The notes: a model not told the origin generated them from the letters alone. A stretch of DNA of 9,195 nucleotides from ZCTH02-B3 sp036563895 (GCA_036563895.1 DATCLN010000204.1:1-9195); one strand, 5' to 3'; shown: positions 1-8,083, counted from the first letter of the stretch. Translations and numbers: made by a program.

Positions 1-33
1 CCTTCTTCGGGACCTGTCCAATTGTCAACCCAA

Positions 34-62
34 ATTCTAGCGCATGCCCGGCCGGCTGTCAA
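34..62 (-). promoter_or_regulatory. Strong sigma-A-like promoter overlapping the recO stop codon
   Basis: On the minus strand a perfect -35 box TTGACA (57-62) and a -10 box TAGAAT (34-39, one mismatch to consensus) are separated by 17 bases, the optimal spacing. The TGA inside TTGACA is the recO stop codon. Transcription would start near position 27 and run off the left edge. A second TTGACA lies at 23-28, but its -10 box would fall at or beyond the edge. The gene served is not in the window; in many Bacillales recO is followed by glyQS, often with a T-box leader, but too little leader is visible to test that. Confidence 0.7.
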
Positions 63-805
63 TTTCCGCCCCGCCCCAGCAGATCGAGAAAAGCAAGCGT
101 CTTCAGGCGCAGGTCCAGATGCACGTCGAGCCACCGGCGCGTCGCCTCGCGGAGCTGCCGTTTCGTCTCCTCCTTCACGTCGGTCTGTCCGATCCGGCGG
201 AGATCGAGGCGGGAAAACAGCTGAAGAAGCCTTCGCGCCGGTTCCCCGAGCGCGGGAGCTTCGGGATCCCGCGGACGGCACGCCGCGCACAGCACGCCGC
301 CGGCCGCGGCACTGAACCAGCCGAGGCGTTCGGAGGCGCCGCACGCCGCGCACGCGTCCAGCACGGGGGCGTACCCGGCGGCCTGGAATATTTTCATTTC
401 ATAAATCCTCAGCACCACTTCGGGGTCCTTGCCCTGCGCAAGGGCGGTGAGACACCCGAGCAGCTGGTGAAACAGATGCTCTCCGGCTTCTTCGTCCAAA
501 ATGGCCCGGTCCGTCAGTTCGGCGGCATACGAGGCGTAGGTGGTGAGATCGAGGCGTTCGCGCAGCTCGCGGAACGGTTCGATCAGCTCCCCGCCTTTCA
601 GCGTCCCCAGCCGCCCGCTCCGGTAAACGGCGAAATCGCCGTGCACAAAAAGCTGGGCCAAAAAGCCGAAACGGCTCTTCGGCTTTTTGGCCCCCCGGAC
701 GACGACCCCGAACTTGCCGTGGGTCGGCGTGATCAGCGTGACGATTTTGTGGCCTTCGCCGTAATCGGTGGTGCGAATGACGATGCCTTCCACGCGGATG
801 AGCAT
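59..805 (-). CDS. recO: DNA repair protein RecO
   Basis: RecO of the RecFOR pathway, which loads RecA onto SSB-coated single-stranded DNA during gap repair and recombination in the cytoplasm. The 248-residue product has the usual length of Firmicutes RecO. An N-terminal OB-fold begins MLIRVEGIVIRTTDYGE, followed by the conserved GAKKPKSR segment (residues 38-45). A four-cysteine zinc site, C152-A-A-C155 and C173-A-A-C176, sits in the C-terminal half. The ATG at 805 is chosen because it matches the family N terminus and has GGAGGGG six bases upstream; the frame stays open further upstream only because of high GC. It is the last gene of the cluster, 77 bases after yqzL. Codons 38-51 contain a perfect inverted repeat described separately. 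Confidence 0.96.
   Translation of the reverse strand: MLIRVEGIVIRTTDYGEGHKIVTLITPTHGKFGVVVRGAKKPKSRFGFLAQLFVHGDFAVYRSGRLGTLKGGELIEPFRELRERLDLTTYASYAAELTDRAILDEEAGEHLFHQLLGCLTALAQGKDPEVVLRIYEMKIFQAAGYAPVLDACAACGASERLGWFSAAAGGVLCAACRPRDPEAPALGEPARRLLQLFSRLDLRRIGQTDVKEETKRQLREATRRWLDVHLDLRLKTLAFLDLLGRGGN
655..693. repeat. Perfect 16-bp inverted repeat inside recO
   Basis: Two 16-base arms (655-670 and 678-693) are exact reverse complements around a 7-base loop. The plus-strand left arm reads GGGCCAAAAAGCCGAA. In the recO mRNA this would be a long stable hairpin covering about codons 38-51, which encode the conserved KKPKSR region. The T-run lies inside the stem rather than after it, so it is not a canonical intrinsic terminator on either strand. 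Its function, if any, is unknown. Confidence 0.85.
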
Positions 806-882
806 CCGTTTCCCCTCCGTCTCCCTGCCGCCCCGGCGCCGTCCCGCCGCCTCATGCCACCGTCCGGCGCCGCGCCGGCCGG

Positions 883-1041
883 CTACCCCTGCGCGTCCTC
901 CTCCGCGTCTTCCGCCTTTTCTTCCGGCGGCGGCTCCTCCCGCGCGTCCTCCGCGGCTTTCAGCCGGTCCACTTCCTTGCTGAAAAGATAAGCCTCGATG
1001 TTGCCGGTCTGCCAGAACACGTTCCAACCGAAATCCCGCAT
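883..1041 (-). CDS. yqzL: YqzL family small protein
   Basis: A 52-residue protein matching the YqzL-like family, a small uncharacterised protein found between era and recO in Bacillales. The N-terminal core RDFGWNVFWQTGNIEAYLFS is the recognisable part: an aromatic motif, then TGxIxAYL and a short helix ending KEVDRLK. The rest, about residues 31-52, is a Glu/Pro-rich acidic tail (EEPPPEEKAEDAEED) likely to be disordered. The ATG at 1041 is preceded by GGGAGG about ten bases upstream. An overlapping ATG eight bases earlier is in another frame. It lies 110 bases after era and 77 before recO. No function is established; conserved position next to era and recO suggests cotranscription only. Confidence 0.88.
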   Translation of the reverse strand: MRDFGWNVFWQTGNIEAYLFSKEVDRLKAAEDAREEPPPEEKAEDAEEDAQG

Positions 1042-1086
1042 CGCGCTTCATCCTCCCGGTCGGAATATCGTTTCGCGTTCCGCCCT

Positions 1087-1116
1087 TAGAATGTCACGCG
1101 AAGAATACAGGTATCC
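1087..1116 (-). promoter_or_regulatory. Possible sigma-G-like promoter upstream of yqzL
   Basis: In the 110-base gap between era and yqzL the minus strand carries GGATA (1112-1116), 18 bases of spacer and CATTCTA (1087-1093). The downstream element fits the sigma-G -10 consensus (CATnnTA) fully; the upstream one misses one position of the forespore-type -35 (GnATA with a non-G second base). If real it would give a forespore transcript of yqzL and recO. A match this short can occur by chance, so this is a weak call. Confidence 0.25.
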
Positions 1117-1151
1117 GCAACCAGTTCCGGCGTCCCCGGCGCCCGCGGAAG

Positions 1152-2048
1152 TCACTCCGTGCGGTAACCCAGCGATTTCAGGAACGCTTCGTGGTTTCGC
1201 CAGTCCTTTTTCACCTTGACCCACAGCTCCAGGAAAATTTTCGATCCCAGCAGGCGCTCCATCTCCTCGCGGGCCAGCCGGCCGATTTCCTTCAGCATCG
1301 CCCCGCCCTTGCCGATGAGGATGCCCTTCTGCGATTCGCGCTCCACATAGATGACGGCGCCGATCCGCACGAGGCCGCGCTCGTCCGTTTCCATGCGCTC
1401 GATGTCCACCGCCACGGAATGGGGCACTTCCTCGCGGGTGAGCAGCAGGATTTTCTCGCGGATCAGCTCGGCGCAGATGAACCGCTCCGGATGGTCCGTC
1501 ACCTGGCCCGGTGGATAGAACATCGGCCCTTCGGGCAGATACTGGATTACCAGTTCCAGCAGCCTCTCCACGTTGTCGCCCTGGGTCGCCGAAATCGGCA
1601 CGATTTCCGCAAAGTCGTGGAGCTTCCGGTACGTGTCGATCACGGGCAAAATCTCGTCCTTCGGTACCTTGTCAATCTTGTTCAGCCCCAGGATGACCGG
1701 CGTCTTCACGTTTTTCAGGCGTTCGATGATGTAACGGTCGCCCCCGCCGAGCTCCTCCGACACGTCGGTCAGAAACAGCACCACGTCCACCTCGTCCAGG
1801 GCGCCTTCGGCCGCCTTGACCATGTAGTCGCCCAGCTTCGAAAACGGCTTGTGAATGCCCGGCGTGTCGAGAAACACGATCTGGGCGTTATCGTCCGTAT
1901 ACACGCCCCGGATCCGGTTGCGGGTCGTCTGCGGCTTGTCGGACACGATGGCGATCTTTTGCCCGGTGATCCGGTTGAGCAGCGTCGATTTGCCCACGTT
2001 GGGCCGCCCGATGATGGCGGCGAATCCCGATTTGAACGGTTTGCTCAC
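1152..2048 (-). CDS. era: GTPase Era
   Basis: Essential GTPase that binds the 3' end of 16S rRNA and assists assembly of the 30S subunit. The 298 residues show the full family layout. G1 is GRPNVGKS (14-21), the switch I region is PQTTRNRIRG (39-48), G3 is DTPG (61-64), G4 is NKID (123-126) and G5 is SA (153-154). A C-terminal KH RNA-binding domain follows with GKGG (246-249). The start is GTG at 2048, giving MSKPFKSGF, which lines up with B. subtilis Era. A purine-rich GGGGGAG lies 14 bases upstream, a longer spacing than ideal. It starts 36 bases after dgkA; in B. subtilis the cytidine deaminase gene cdd lies between the two and is absent here. Confidence 0.98.
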   Translation of the reverse strand: MSKPFKSGFAAIIGRPNVGKSTLLNRITGQKIAIVSDKPQTTRNRIRGVYTDDNAQIVFLDTPGIHKPFSKLGDYMVKAAEGALDEVDVVLFLTDVSEELGGGDRYIIERLKNVKTPVILGLNKIDKVPKDEILPVIDTYRKLHDFAEIVPISATQGDNVERLLELVIQYLPEGPMFYPPGQVTDHPERFICAELIREKILLLTREEVPHSVAVDIERMETDERGLVRIGAVIYVERESQKGILIGKGGAMLKEIGRLAREEMERLLGSKIFLELWVKVKKDWRNHEAFLKSLGYRTE

Positions 2049-2084
2049 GGTTTTTGGTCTTTCTCCCCCTTTTTCCTTTTCCGT

Positions 2085-2474
2085 TCACGTTACCGAAAAA
2101 AACAGCGCCCACAGCCGCGGCCCGAACACCATGCAGCCGACCACGACGGCGAAAACGGCGGCCACCAGGACGGCTCCGGCGGCGGTGTCCTTGGCGGCTT
2201 TGGCCAGCGGCTGCCGCTCGGGACTGACGAGATCCACCAGATGCTCCACCGCCGTGTTCACCAGCTCCGCCGACCACACCAGGGCGATCGCCAGGGCCAC
2301 CCAGAGCCATTCGGCGGGGCCAATCCCAAGCGCAGCGCCCAGCAGCACGGCCGCCAGGGCCGCAATGACGTGGAACCGCATGTGGGCTTCCGTCCGGATG
2401 GCGTTCCACACGCCTTCCGCGGCGAAGCGAAACGACTCCGGCCTGAGGCCCGGGAAAGAGCCGCGCTTCTTCAA
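2085..2474 (-). CDS. dgkA: Undecaprenol kinase / diacylglycerol kinase DgkA
   Basis: Small integral membrane lipid kinase of the DgkA family. In Gram-positive bacteria this type phosphorylates mainly undecaprenol, recycling the lipid carrier for cell-wall synthesis. The 129 residues include the catalytic signature ELVNTAVEHLVDL (70-82) with Glu70, Asn73 and Glu77, and AKAAKDTAAGAV (91-102). Hydrophobic spans lie near 36-52, 55-72 and 98-117, as expected for a three-helix membrane protein. The start is TTG at 2474, overlapping the ybeY TGA by four bases (TTGA), so translation is probably coupled. The Shine-Dalgarno is weak, and the start is supported mainly by alignment with B. subtilis DgkA. 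Confidence 0.93.
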   Translation of the reverse strand: MKKRGSFPGLRPESFRFAAEGVWNAIRTEAHMRFHVIAALAAVLLGAALGIGPAEWLWVALAIALVWSAELVNTAVEHLVDLVSPERQPLAKAAKDTAAGAVLVAAVFAVVVGCMVFGPRLWALFFSVT

Positions 2475-2965
2475 CGCACAAGCCCCGCTTTCGCCAGCAC
2501 GGCCTCCTGCCTGGAGAACATCTCCCGCTCCCGCTCTTCCGTGTCGTGGTCGTATCCGAGCAGATGGAGCAACCCGTGCACGAACAAAAACCCGATTTCG
2601 CGTTCGGCGCTGTGGCCGTATTCCTCCGCCTGCGCCAGGGCCCGCGGCAGCGAGATGACGATGTCGCCAAGGGGTTCCTCTTCTTCAAAAGCCGCATCCC
2701 CGGCCGGCTCCGCGTCCGGACCTTCTTCCCACGCATCCCGCATGGGGAACGACAGCACGTCCGTCGGCGCGTCCACGCCGCGGAAGCGGCGGTTCAGCTC
2801 GCGGATGCCTTCGTCGTCCGTAAAGGTCAGGGACACGACGCCGTTTTCCACTCCTTCGGCCGTGGCCGTTTCGGCGAGCAGCTTCTCCAGGAGCGGAATC
2901 CATTTCTCCGCCGCCGGTTCCGCCCCGTCGGGCCGGCTGTCCATCCATTCCAGCGTCACCGCCAT
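2471..2965 (-). CDS. ybeY: Endoribonuclease YbeY
   Basis: Metal-dependent ribonuclease of the UPF0054 family, involved in 16S rRNA 3'-end maturation and 70S quality control. The 164 residues carry the zinc motif HGLLHLLGYDH, with His130, His134 and His140, and the family segment NRRFRGVDAPTDVLSFP (58-74). An acidic insertion, roughly residues 79-98, precedes GDIVIS. The ATG at 2965 lies within the end of pgpH (10-base overlap) and the gene overlaps dgkA by four bases, so the three are almost certainly translated from one mRNA. Its position upstream of era fits a shared role in small-subunit biogenesis. Confidence 0.97.
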   Translation of the reverse strand: MAVTLEWMDSRPDGAEPAAEKWIPLLEKLLAETATAEGVENGVVSLTFTDDEGIRELNRRFRGVDAPTDVLSFPMRDAWEEGPDAEPAGDAAFEEEEPLGDIVISLPRALAQAEEYGHSAEREIGFLFVHGLLHLLGYDHDTEEREREMFSRQEAVLAKAGLVR

Positions 2966-5292
2966 GCGCGACGCTCCTTCGGCCGTGCCTGCATCTGCTC
3001 CGAGGCGGGCGCAGCCTCCGCTTCCGCTCCGCCTTCCCTTTCCTTCCGGCGCTGCACGGCATGGTCTTCCGGGTAGTCAATGCGCGAGTGAAACATGCCG
3101 ATCACCGTCTCCAGCATGGAATTGGCGATGGTGTCCAGCTCCCGCAGCGTCAGGTCGCATTCGCTGAGCTGGCCGTCGTCCAGCCGCTCCTTGATGATTT
3201 TGCCGATGATCCCCTTGATCTGCTCCACCGTCGGATGCTTCAGGGAGCGGACCGCCGCCTCCACGCTGTCCGCGATGCCGACGATGGCCGCTTCCTTGGA
3301 CTGGGCTTTCGGCCCCGGATAGCGGAAGTCGGCTTCGCTCCATTCCGGCTCGACCCCTTTGGCTTCGGCTTCCTGCAGCATTTTCTGGTAGAAAAACTTC
3401 AGCAGCGTGGTGCCGTGATGCTGTTCGGCGATGTCGCGGATCGGCTTCGGCAGCCGGTACGCCTTCAGCATCTCCGCCCCGTCCCTGGCGTGGGCGATGA
3501 TGATGCCGGCGCTCACCTTCGGGTCGAGCCGGTCGTGGGGATTCTCGCCGCCGTTCTGGTTTTCGATGAAATAGCGCGGGCGCTTCGTCTTGCCGACGTC
3601 ATGATAGAACGCCCCCACGCGACAGAGCAGGCCGTTGGCGCCGACCGCCTCCGCCGCCGCTTCCGCCAGGTTGCCCACCATCAGGCTGTGATGGTACGTG
3701 CCGGGCGCTTCCGTCAGCAGCCGGCGCAAAAGCGGATGGTTCGGGTTGGAAAGCTCCACGAGTTTCAGTGCCGACAGCACGCCGAACATCGATTCGAAAA
3801 ACGGCATCAGGCCGATGACCAGCACCGCGGTGAGCAGCCCGCCCGCCATGGCGAATCCGGCCGCCTGAAGCATCTGCCGCGTGTCGGGTTCCGGCGCGAC
3901 CATCATCATCGCGATCGCCGCCAGCGTGCCGGCCACTCCGACCAGAAAGCCCGCCTTCAGCAGGGTGAAACGCTGGCTGGCGCGGTGGACGGCAAACACC
4001 GCCGTCAGCCCGACCGCCAGTCCCAGCAGCCCGTAGCGAAAATCAAACAGCGTTTCCTGCTCCACGTTGAGAATGGCGGCGGCCAGCACGGCGAACGCCA
4101 CGGAGCTGGCCAGCCCCCAATGGCTGCCGAGCAGGAGCGTCACCAGCATGCTGCCGGTGGCGACGGGCGCCGCGTACACGATGAGCGACCAGTCTTCGCC
4201 GCGGGCCAGCGCCGCAAGGTGCATCAGCATGGCGCTCAGCGCAAAGATGGTCAGCAGCATGAGCCAGTGCATGTTGGTCCACGGCCGGGCGTTCCCGCCG
4301 GACGCCGCGGACAGCCGCCCGTATCCGTAAAGGGCGCCGCCGAGCAGGAGCGCCATGACGATCACGCCGACCTGGGGCAGATACGTCTTCTTTTCCTTCA
4401 GCAGGTTGAATTTTTCCAGCAGGGCGTACACGTCTTCCGTGATGACCTGTCCCTTGCTGACGATCACGTCCCCCTGCTTGATGACCACCGGCGGCGTGTT
4501 TTCCATCGCTTCCTTGCGCGCGGCTTCGGTGGCGGCCTCATCCGGGAAGCGGTTCGGAGTGATGGCGTAGCGCGCCAGCTCCTGCACGACTTCCCGCTCG
4601 ATGGTGAGGGCCAGGGGGCTGGCGTTCACCAGCTCGGCCACCTGCGTGCGCGCGGATTCCGCGTCGGTCAGGGGCGACGACATGATCTGGCGCACCACGT
4701 CCCGCGCCACCATCCGCATCTCGGCGATCTGGACGGCGGAGAGGCGTGGCAATTTGAAATAGGTCTCTTCGGGAATGGCGTATTTCTGCTCCAGCACCGA
4801 CCGGCGCACTTCTTCCAGCAGTTCCGGCGAGTAGGCGTCCGTGCCGGCGTTCGCCTGGATGAAGGCGTTCACGTGCTGGTCCAGCTTCTGCGGAAGCTCG
4901 CGGCGGTAGATGTCCACCTTCTCTTCCGTCGTCAGCACTTCGTCCCGGTTCAGCTGGTCGATGCGCCGGAAGATTTCGTCCACCAGCGTCTCGTTGCGCA
5001 CGGACACGATGGTGTACACCGTCTGGACCCGTTCCGCCGCGGCCTCCCGGGCCCGGATGGTCGCTTCTTCGTCAACCTCCTGGCGGGGAGCCCGGATGTC
5101 CCTGTCGCTGACGGCGCCCAGCCGGATATCGTAAGTCGGAGGAACGAACCGAGGCGCCAGGGAAACGTAAAAAAGCCCGACAAACAGCAGAAACAAAAGC
5201 CACCGCACCGCGGCGTTCTGTTTCCAGCCGGTGGCCGGGTACGCGGCGGCGAACGCGCGGCCGCCGCCCTTGCCGTACCGTTTCCGGGGCAT
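2956..5292 (-). CDS. pgpH: PgpH-type c-di-AMP phosphodiesterase (7TM-HD protein, YqfF)
   Basis: Membrane-bound HD-domain phosphodiesterase that degrades the second messenger c-di-AMP, as shown for Listeria PgpH. The 778 residues start with a signal-anchor helix (about 31-50). A large extracellular region follows (about 51-303), then a block of about seven transmembrane helices (about 305-500) and a cytosolic HD domain (about 510-740). HD residues visible are His534/His535 in TYHHS, His564-Asp565 in HDVGK, His601 in HARDG, His625/His626 in EQHHG and Asp675 in IADS. B. subtilis YqfF is somewhat shorter; the extra length here is partly an Ala/Glu/Arg-rich C-terminal tail (about 748-778). The ATG at 5292 has AAGGAGGG eight bases upstream. 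It follows phoH by 35 bases and overlaps ybeY. Confidence 0.96.
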   Translation of the reverse strand: MPRKRYGKGGGRAFAAAYPATGWKQNAAVRWLLFLLFVGLFYVSLAPRFVPPTYDIRLGAVSDRDIRAPRQEVDEEATIRAREAAAERVQTVYTIVSVRNETLVDEIFRRIDQLNRDEVLTTEEKVDIYRRELPQKLDQHVNAFIQANAGTDAYSPELLEEVRRSVLEQKYAIPEETYFKLPRLSAVQIAEMRMVARDVVRQIMSSPLTDAESARTQVAELVNASPLALTIEREVVQELARYAITPNRFPDEAATEAARKEAMENTPPVVIKQGDVIVSKGQVITEDVYALLEKFNLLKEKKTYLPQVGVIVMALLLGGALYGYGRLSAASGGNARPWTNMHWLMLLTIFALSAMLMHLAALARGEDWSLIVYAAPVATGSMLVTLLLGSHWGLASSVAFAVLAAAILNVEQETLFDFRYGLLGLAVGLTAVFAVHRASQRFTLLKAGFLVGVAGTLAAIAMMMVAPEPDTRQMLQAAGFAMAGGLLTAVLVIGLMPFFESMFGVLSALKLVELSNPNHPLLRRLLTEAPGTYHHSLMVGNLAEAAAEAVGANGLLCRVGAFYHDVGKTKRPRYFIENQNGGENPHDRLDPKVSAGIIIAHARDGAEMLKAYRLPKPIRDIAEQHHGTTLLKFFYQKMLQEAEAKGVEPEWSEADFRYPGPKAQSKEAAIVGIADSVEAAVRSLKHPTVEQIKGIIGKIIKERLDDGQLSECDLTLRELDTIANSMLETVIGMFHSRIDYPEDHAVQRRKEREGGAEAEAAPASEQMQARPKERRAWR

Positions 5293-5327
5293 TCGGCGGT
5301 CCCTCCTTGCTTTACGGTTTCACGGAT

Positions 5328-6296
<969 letters not shown>

Positions 6297-6314
6297 TAAA
6301 CCTCTTTCCCCCCG

Positions 6315-7511
6315 TCAGGCGGACGGCCAGACGATCGGGCGTTCCTCGGCGATCGGCTGGTCGACTTCGAAGAGCACTTTTAACTTCACTTTACCATTCC
6401 CGGCCTCTTCATGCAAAATCTTTTCATGCAGGATCCGCGCGTCCCCGCCGGCCCTGGTGAGCAATTCCTCCCGCGCGCGGGCCAGTCCGGCCTCTTTCGC
6501 TTCGGCGGCGGTGATGCGGACCTCTTCATAGGCCACCTCCAGCTCGCGCTCCCGCATGGTTCCCATCGGGAGTTCCCAGCGCAGCAGGCGCCAGGGGGTG
6601 TACTCGGCCCGGATGTCGGATTTGGCAAAGGGCTCGCCGCCGTAGCCCGAGAGCCTGAGGGCGCGGCTGCCGACGACCAGATACAGGCGGTCCTTGCGGT
6701 TGCCGGTGTATGTTTTGGCCTTGCGGACGAGGGGCGAAACGATTTCGTATTCGTGCCACACGATCCCGCGCACCTCGCCCTTGGCGACGACCGCCTGTTG
6801 GCGCTCCCCGGTGCCGATCACGCCGGAGATGAGCACGTCCCCTTTCCGCACCCGATCGTGGCGCCGCACCACGGGACGGCCGCTTTCGGCCACGATGCGG
6901 GTGATGACGGCGTCGGTCCTGGCCACCAGATCCCGCGGGTTCTCGAGGGGACGGGATTCGGGTTTCCGCGCTTCGACCACCTTGATGGTGATCGTCGTCC
7001 CCTGCCGGTCGACCCCGACCCAGGCCGCGTCGGGCAGGCGGGCGGCGATCCGCCGGGCGAGGTCCGGCGGTTCGTCCAGCCGGGCGATCCATTGGAAACG
7101 GCGGACGCCCTCCGCCGCGGCGGCGGCGCGGATCTGGTCTTCCGATATGTGTTCGGACGGCTCGACGCGCACCTCCCAGACCAGGGACGAAGCGGACGCC
7201 AGCGCCGCCACGAACAGCAGGGCGCCCAGGATCAGCGCCTTCCTGCGCATGATCCGCTTCCACAGAAAAGGAAAGCCGCCCTTGGCGACAATCCGGACAC
7301 GGCACCGGTGCCGGCGGAGAATCCGCCTGAGGCGCAGGAAATCCGGCACCGACAGGACGAACGTGAGCCCTTCGTCCGGTTCCGCGCGGACGCGGTACAG
7401 CGGCATTCCCGAAGCGGCGGCCTCCCGCAGGACGGCCTGGACGCTTTCGTTTTCCCCGAGCAGGCGCACCCGGACGAAGCCGTGCGCTCTAAGCCGCCAA
7501 GATCCGTCCAT
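6315..7511 (-). CDS. yqfD: Sporulation protein YqfD
   Basis: Membrane protein of the YqfD family, restricted to endospore formers and placed in the sigma-E (mother-cell) regulon in B. subtilis; its biochemical role is unknown. The product is 398 residues, the same as B. subtilis YqfD. About 90 N-terminal residues precede a single transmembrane helix (about 91-112, beginning KALILGALLF). The large C-terminal part starts with a POTRA-like stretch and contains the family segments RHDRVRKGDVLISGVIG and a closing NGKVKLKVLFEV. The ATG at 7511 is chosen for the family N terminus and a GGAGG about nine bases upstream. The frame is open further upstream but without homology. It follows yqfC after an unusually long 148-base gap and precedes phoH by 18 bases. 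Confidence 0.94.
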   Translation of the reverse strand: MDGSWRLRAHGFVRVRLLGENESVQAVLREAAASGMPLYRVRAEPDEGLTFVLSVPDFLRLRRILRRHRCRVRIVAKGGFPFLWKRIMRRKALILGALLFVAALASASSLVWEVRVEPSEHISEDQIRAAAAAEGVRRFQWIARLDEPPDLARRIAARLPDAAWVGVDRQGTTITIKVVEARKPESRPLENPRDLVARTDAVITRIVAESGRPVVRRHDRVRKGDVLISGVIGTGERQQAVVAKGEVRGIVWHEYEIVSPLVRKAKTYTGNRKDRLYLVVGSRALRLSGYGGEPFAKSDIRAEYTPWRLLRWELPMGTMRERELEVAYEEVRITAAEAKEAGLARAREELLTRAGGDARILHEKILHEEAGNGKVKLKVLFEVDQPIAEERPIVWPSA

Positions 7512-7659
7512 CAGCCTTCCCCTCCGTCGTTCCTCTCCGTTTGTTTCTCCGTCCTGTCCGCCCTTGCACGCGCCGCGCGCGCGCCGCACCCGCGGGCAGC
7601 CCGGGCTTGTCCCGCCGGAGGGCGCAAAGCGGCCATGCCTCCGATCCTTGCGCCTCCCG
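7512..7659 (-). other. GC-rich gap between yqfC and yqfD, no gene seen
   Basis: Very GC-rich, with an 11-base alternating CG tract at 7574-7584 and self-complementary GC stretches near 7565-7615. No convincing sigma-A -10 box, no T-tract terminator and no ORF with recognisable content were seen. The yqfD frame happens to be open across it. The ribosome binding site of yqfD lies at its low-coordinate end. Confidence 0.6.
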
Positions 7660-7959
7660 TCACGACGCATCCGGCGGCACGCCGCCGTGGAACCTGAACC
7701 CGTCGATCTTGCCTTCGACGATCACCTCGGCGGCGCCGATCATCCGGATGACCAGGTCTTTGCCGTCGATCTCCAGCTCGCCGTGCGGAGTGGAAAGCCG
7801 CAGCCGCCGCGACGAAAAATGGAGTACGCCCGCGTGGTTTTCCACCAGCAGCCACATGCGGCCGATCAGCGTCACCCTCGGCAGGCCCAGGGTGACGTCT
7901 CCGGGCAGATCGAGGAGGCGCGCGGTCCATTTGCGCAGTTTGCGGCCGACGTGCGGCAT
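7660..7959 (-). CDS. yqfC: Sporulation protein YqfC
   Basis: Small protein of the YqfC family, found only in endospore formers and usually encoded just before yqfD. It is expressed in the mother cell under sigma-E in B. subtilis; its molecular function is not known. The 99 residues are close to the usual length of about 93. They begin with a basic amphipathic stretch (RKLRKWTARLLDLPGDV, 6-22). A YabP/YqfC-like core follows with LPRVTLIGRMWLLVENHAGV and the segment LRLSTPHGELEIDGKDLVI. No signal peptide or membrane helix is evident. The ATG at 7959 has a clear GGGAGGAGG seven bases upstream, and a sigma-E-like promoter lies close above it. Confidence 0.94.
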   Translation of the reverse strand: MPHVGRKLRKWTARLLDLPGDVTLGLPRVTLIGRMWLLVENHAGVLHFSSRRLRLSTPHGELEIDGKDLVIRMIGAAEVIVEGKIDGFRFHGGVPPDAS

Positions 7960-7986
7960 GGGCGGTCCTCCTCCCGTTTCGAGATC

Positions 7987-8016
7987 ATGTTATGCGGCGG
8001 ACAGGCGGTTTATGAA
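7987..8016 (-). promoter_or_regulatory. Sigma-E-like promoter of yqfC-yqfD
   Basis: On the minus strand, TTCATAAA (8009-8016) and CATAACAT (7987-7994) are separated by 14 bases. This is the spacing of sigma-E promoters, whose -10 is close to CATACAnT (six of eight bases agree here) and whose -35 centres on ATA. The predicted start near 7980 leaves a leader of about 20 bases that holds the yqfC ribosome binding site. The known sigma-E control of yqfC in B. subtilis supports the call; start mapping has not been seen. Confidence 0.6.
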
Positions 8017-8083
8017 GCGGGGAAGTCCTTGCGTCCGGGCGGGGAGCGCCGTCCTCCCCCGGCCCGGCCGCGGGAGGCGCGGG

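Noticed and set aside
1..33. T-box leader for a downstream glyQS
   Set aside because: Only a few leader bases are inside the window and none of the diagnostic T-box elements can be seen.
806..882. GC hairpins between yqzL and recO as a terminator
   Set aside because: The self-complementary CCGGCGC block is not followed by any T-run, and recO has no separate promoter visible.
806..1051. N-terminal extension of recO to 1051
   Set aside because: The extra 82 residues overlap yqzL in another frame, are low-complexity Gly/Arg, and the good Shine-Dalgarno belongs to the ATG at 805.
1191..3167. 658-residue open frame on the plus strand
   Set aside because: It runs antisense across era, dgkA and ybeY, all of which have clear family motifs; the composition is that of a shadow frame.
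7512..7670. N-terminal extension of yqfD to 7670
   Set aside because: It overlaps the end of yqfC and has only Arg/Gly-rich content; the ATG at 7511 matches the family start and has its own ribosome binding site.
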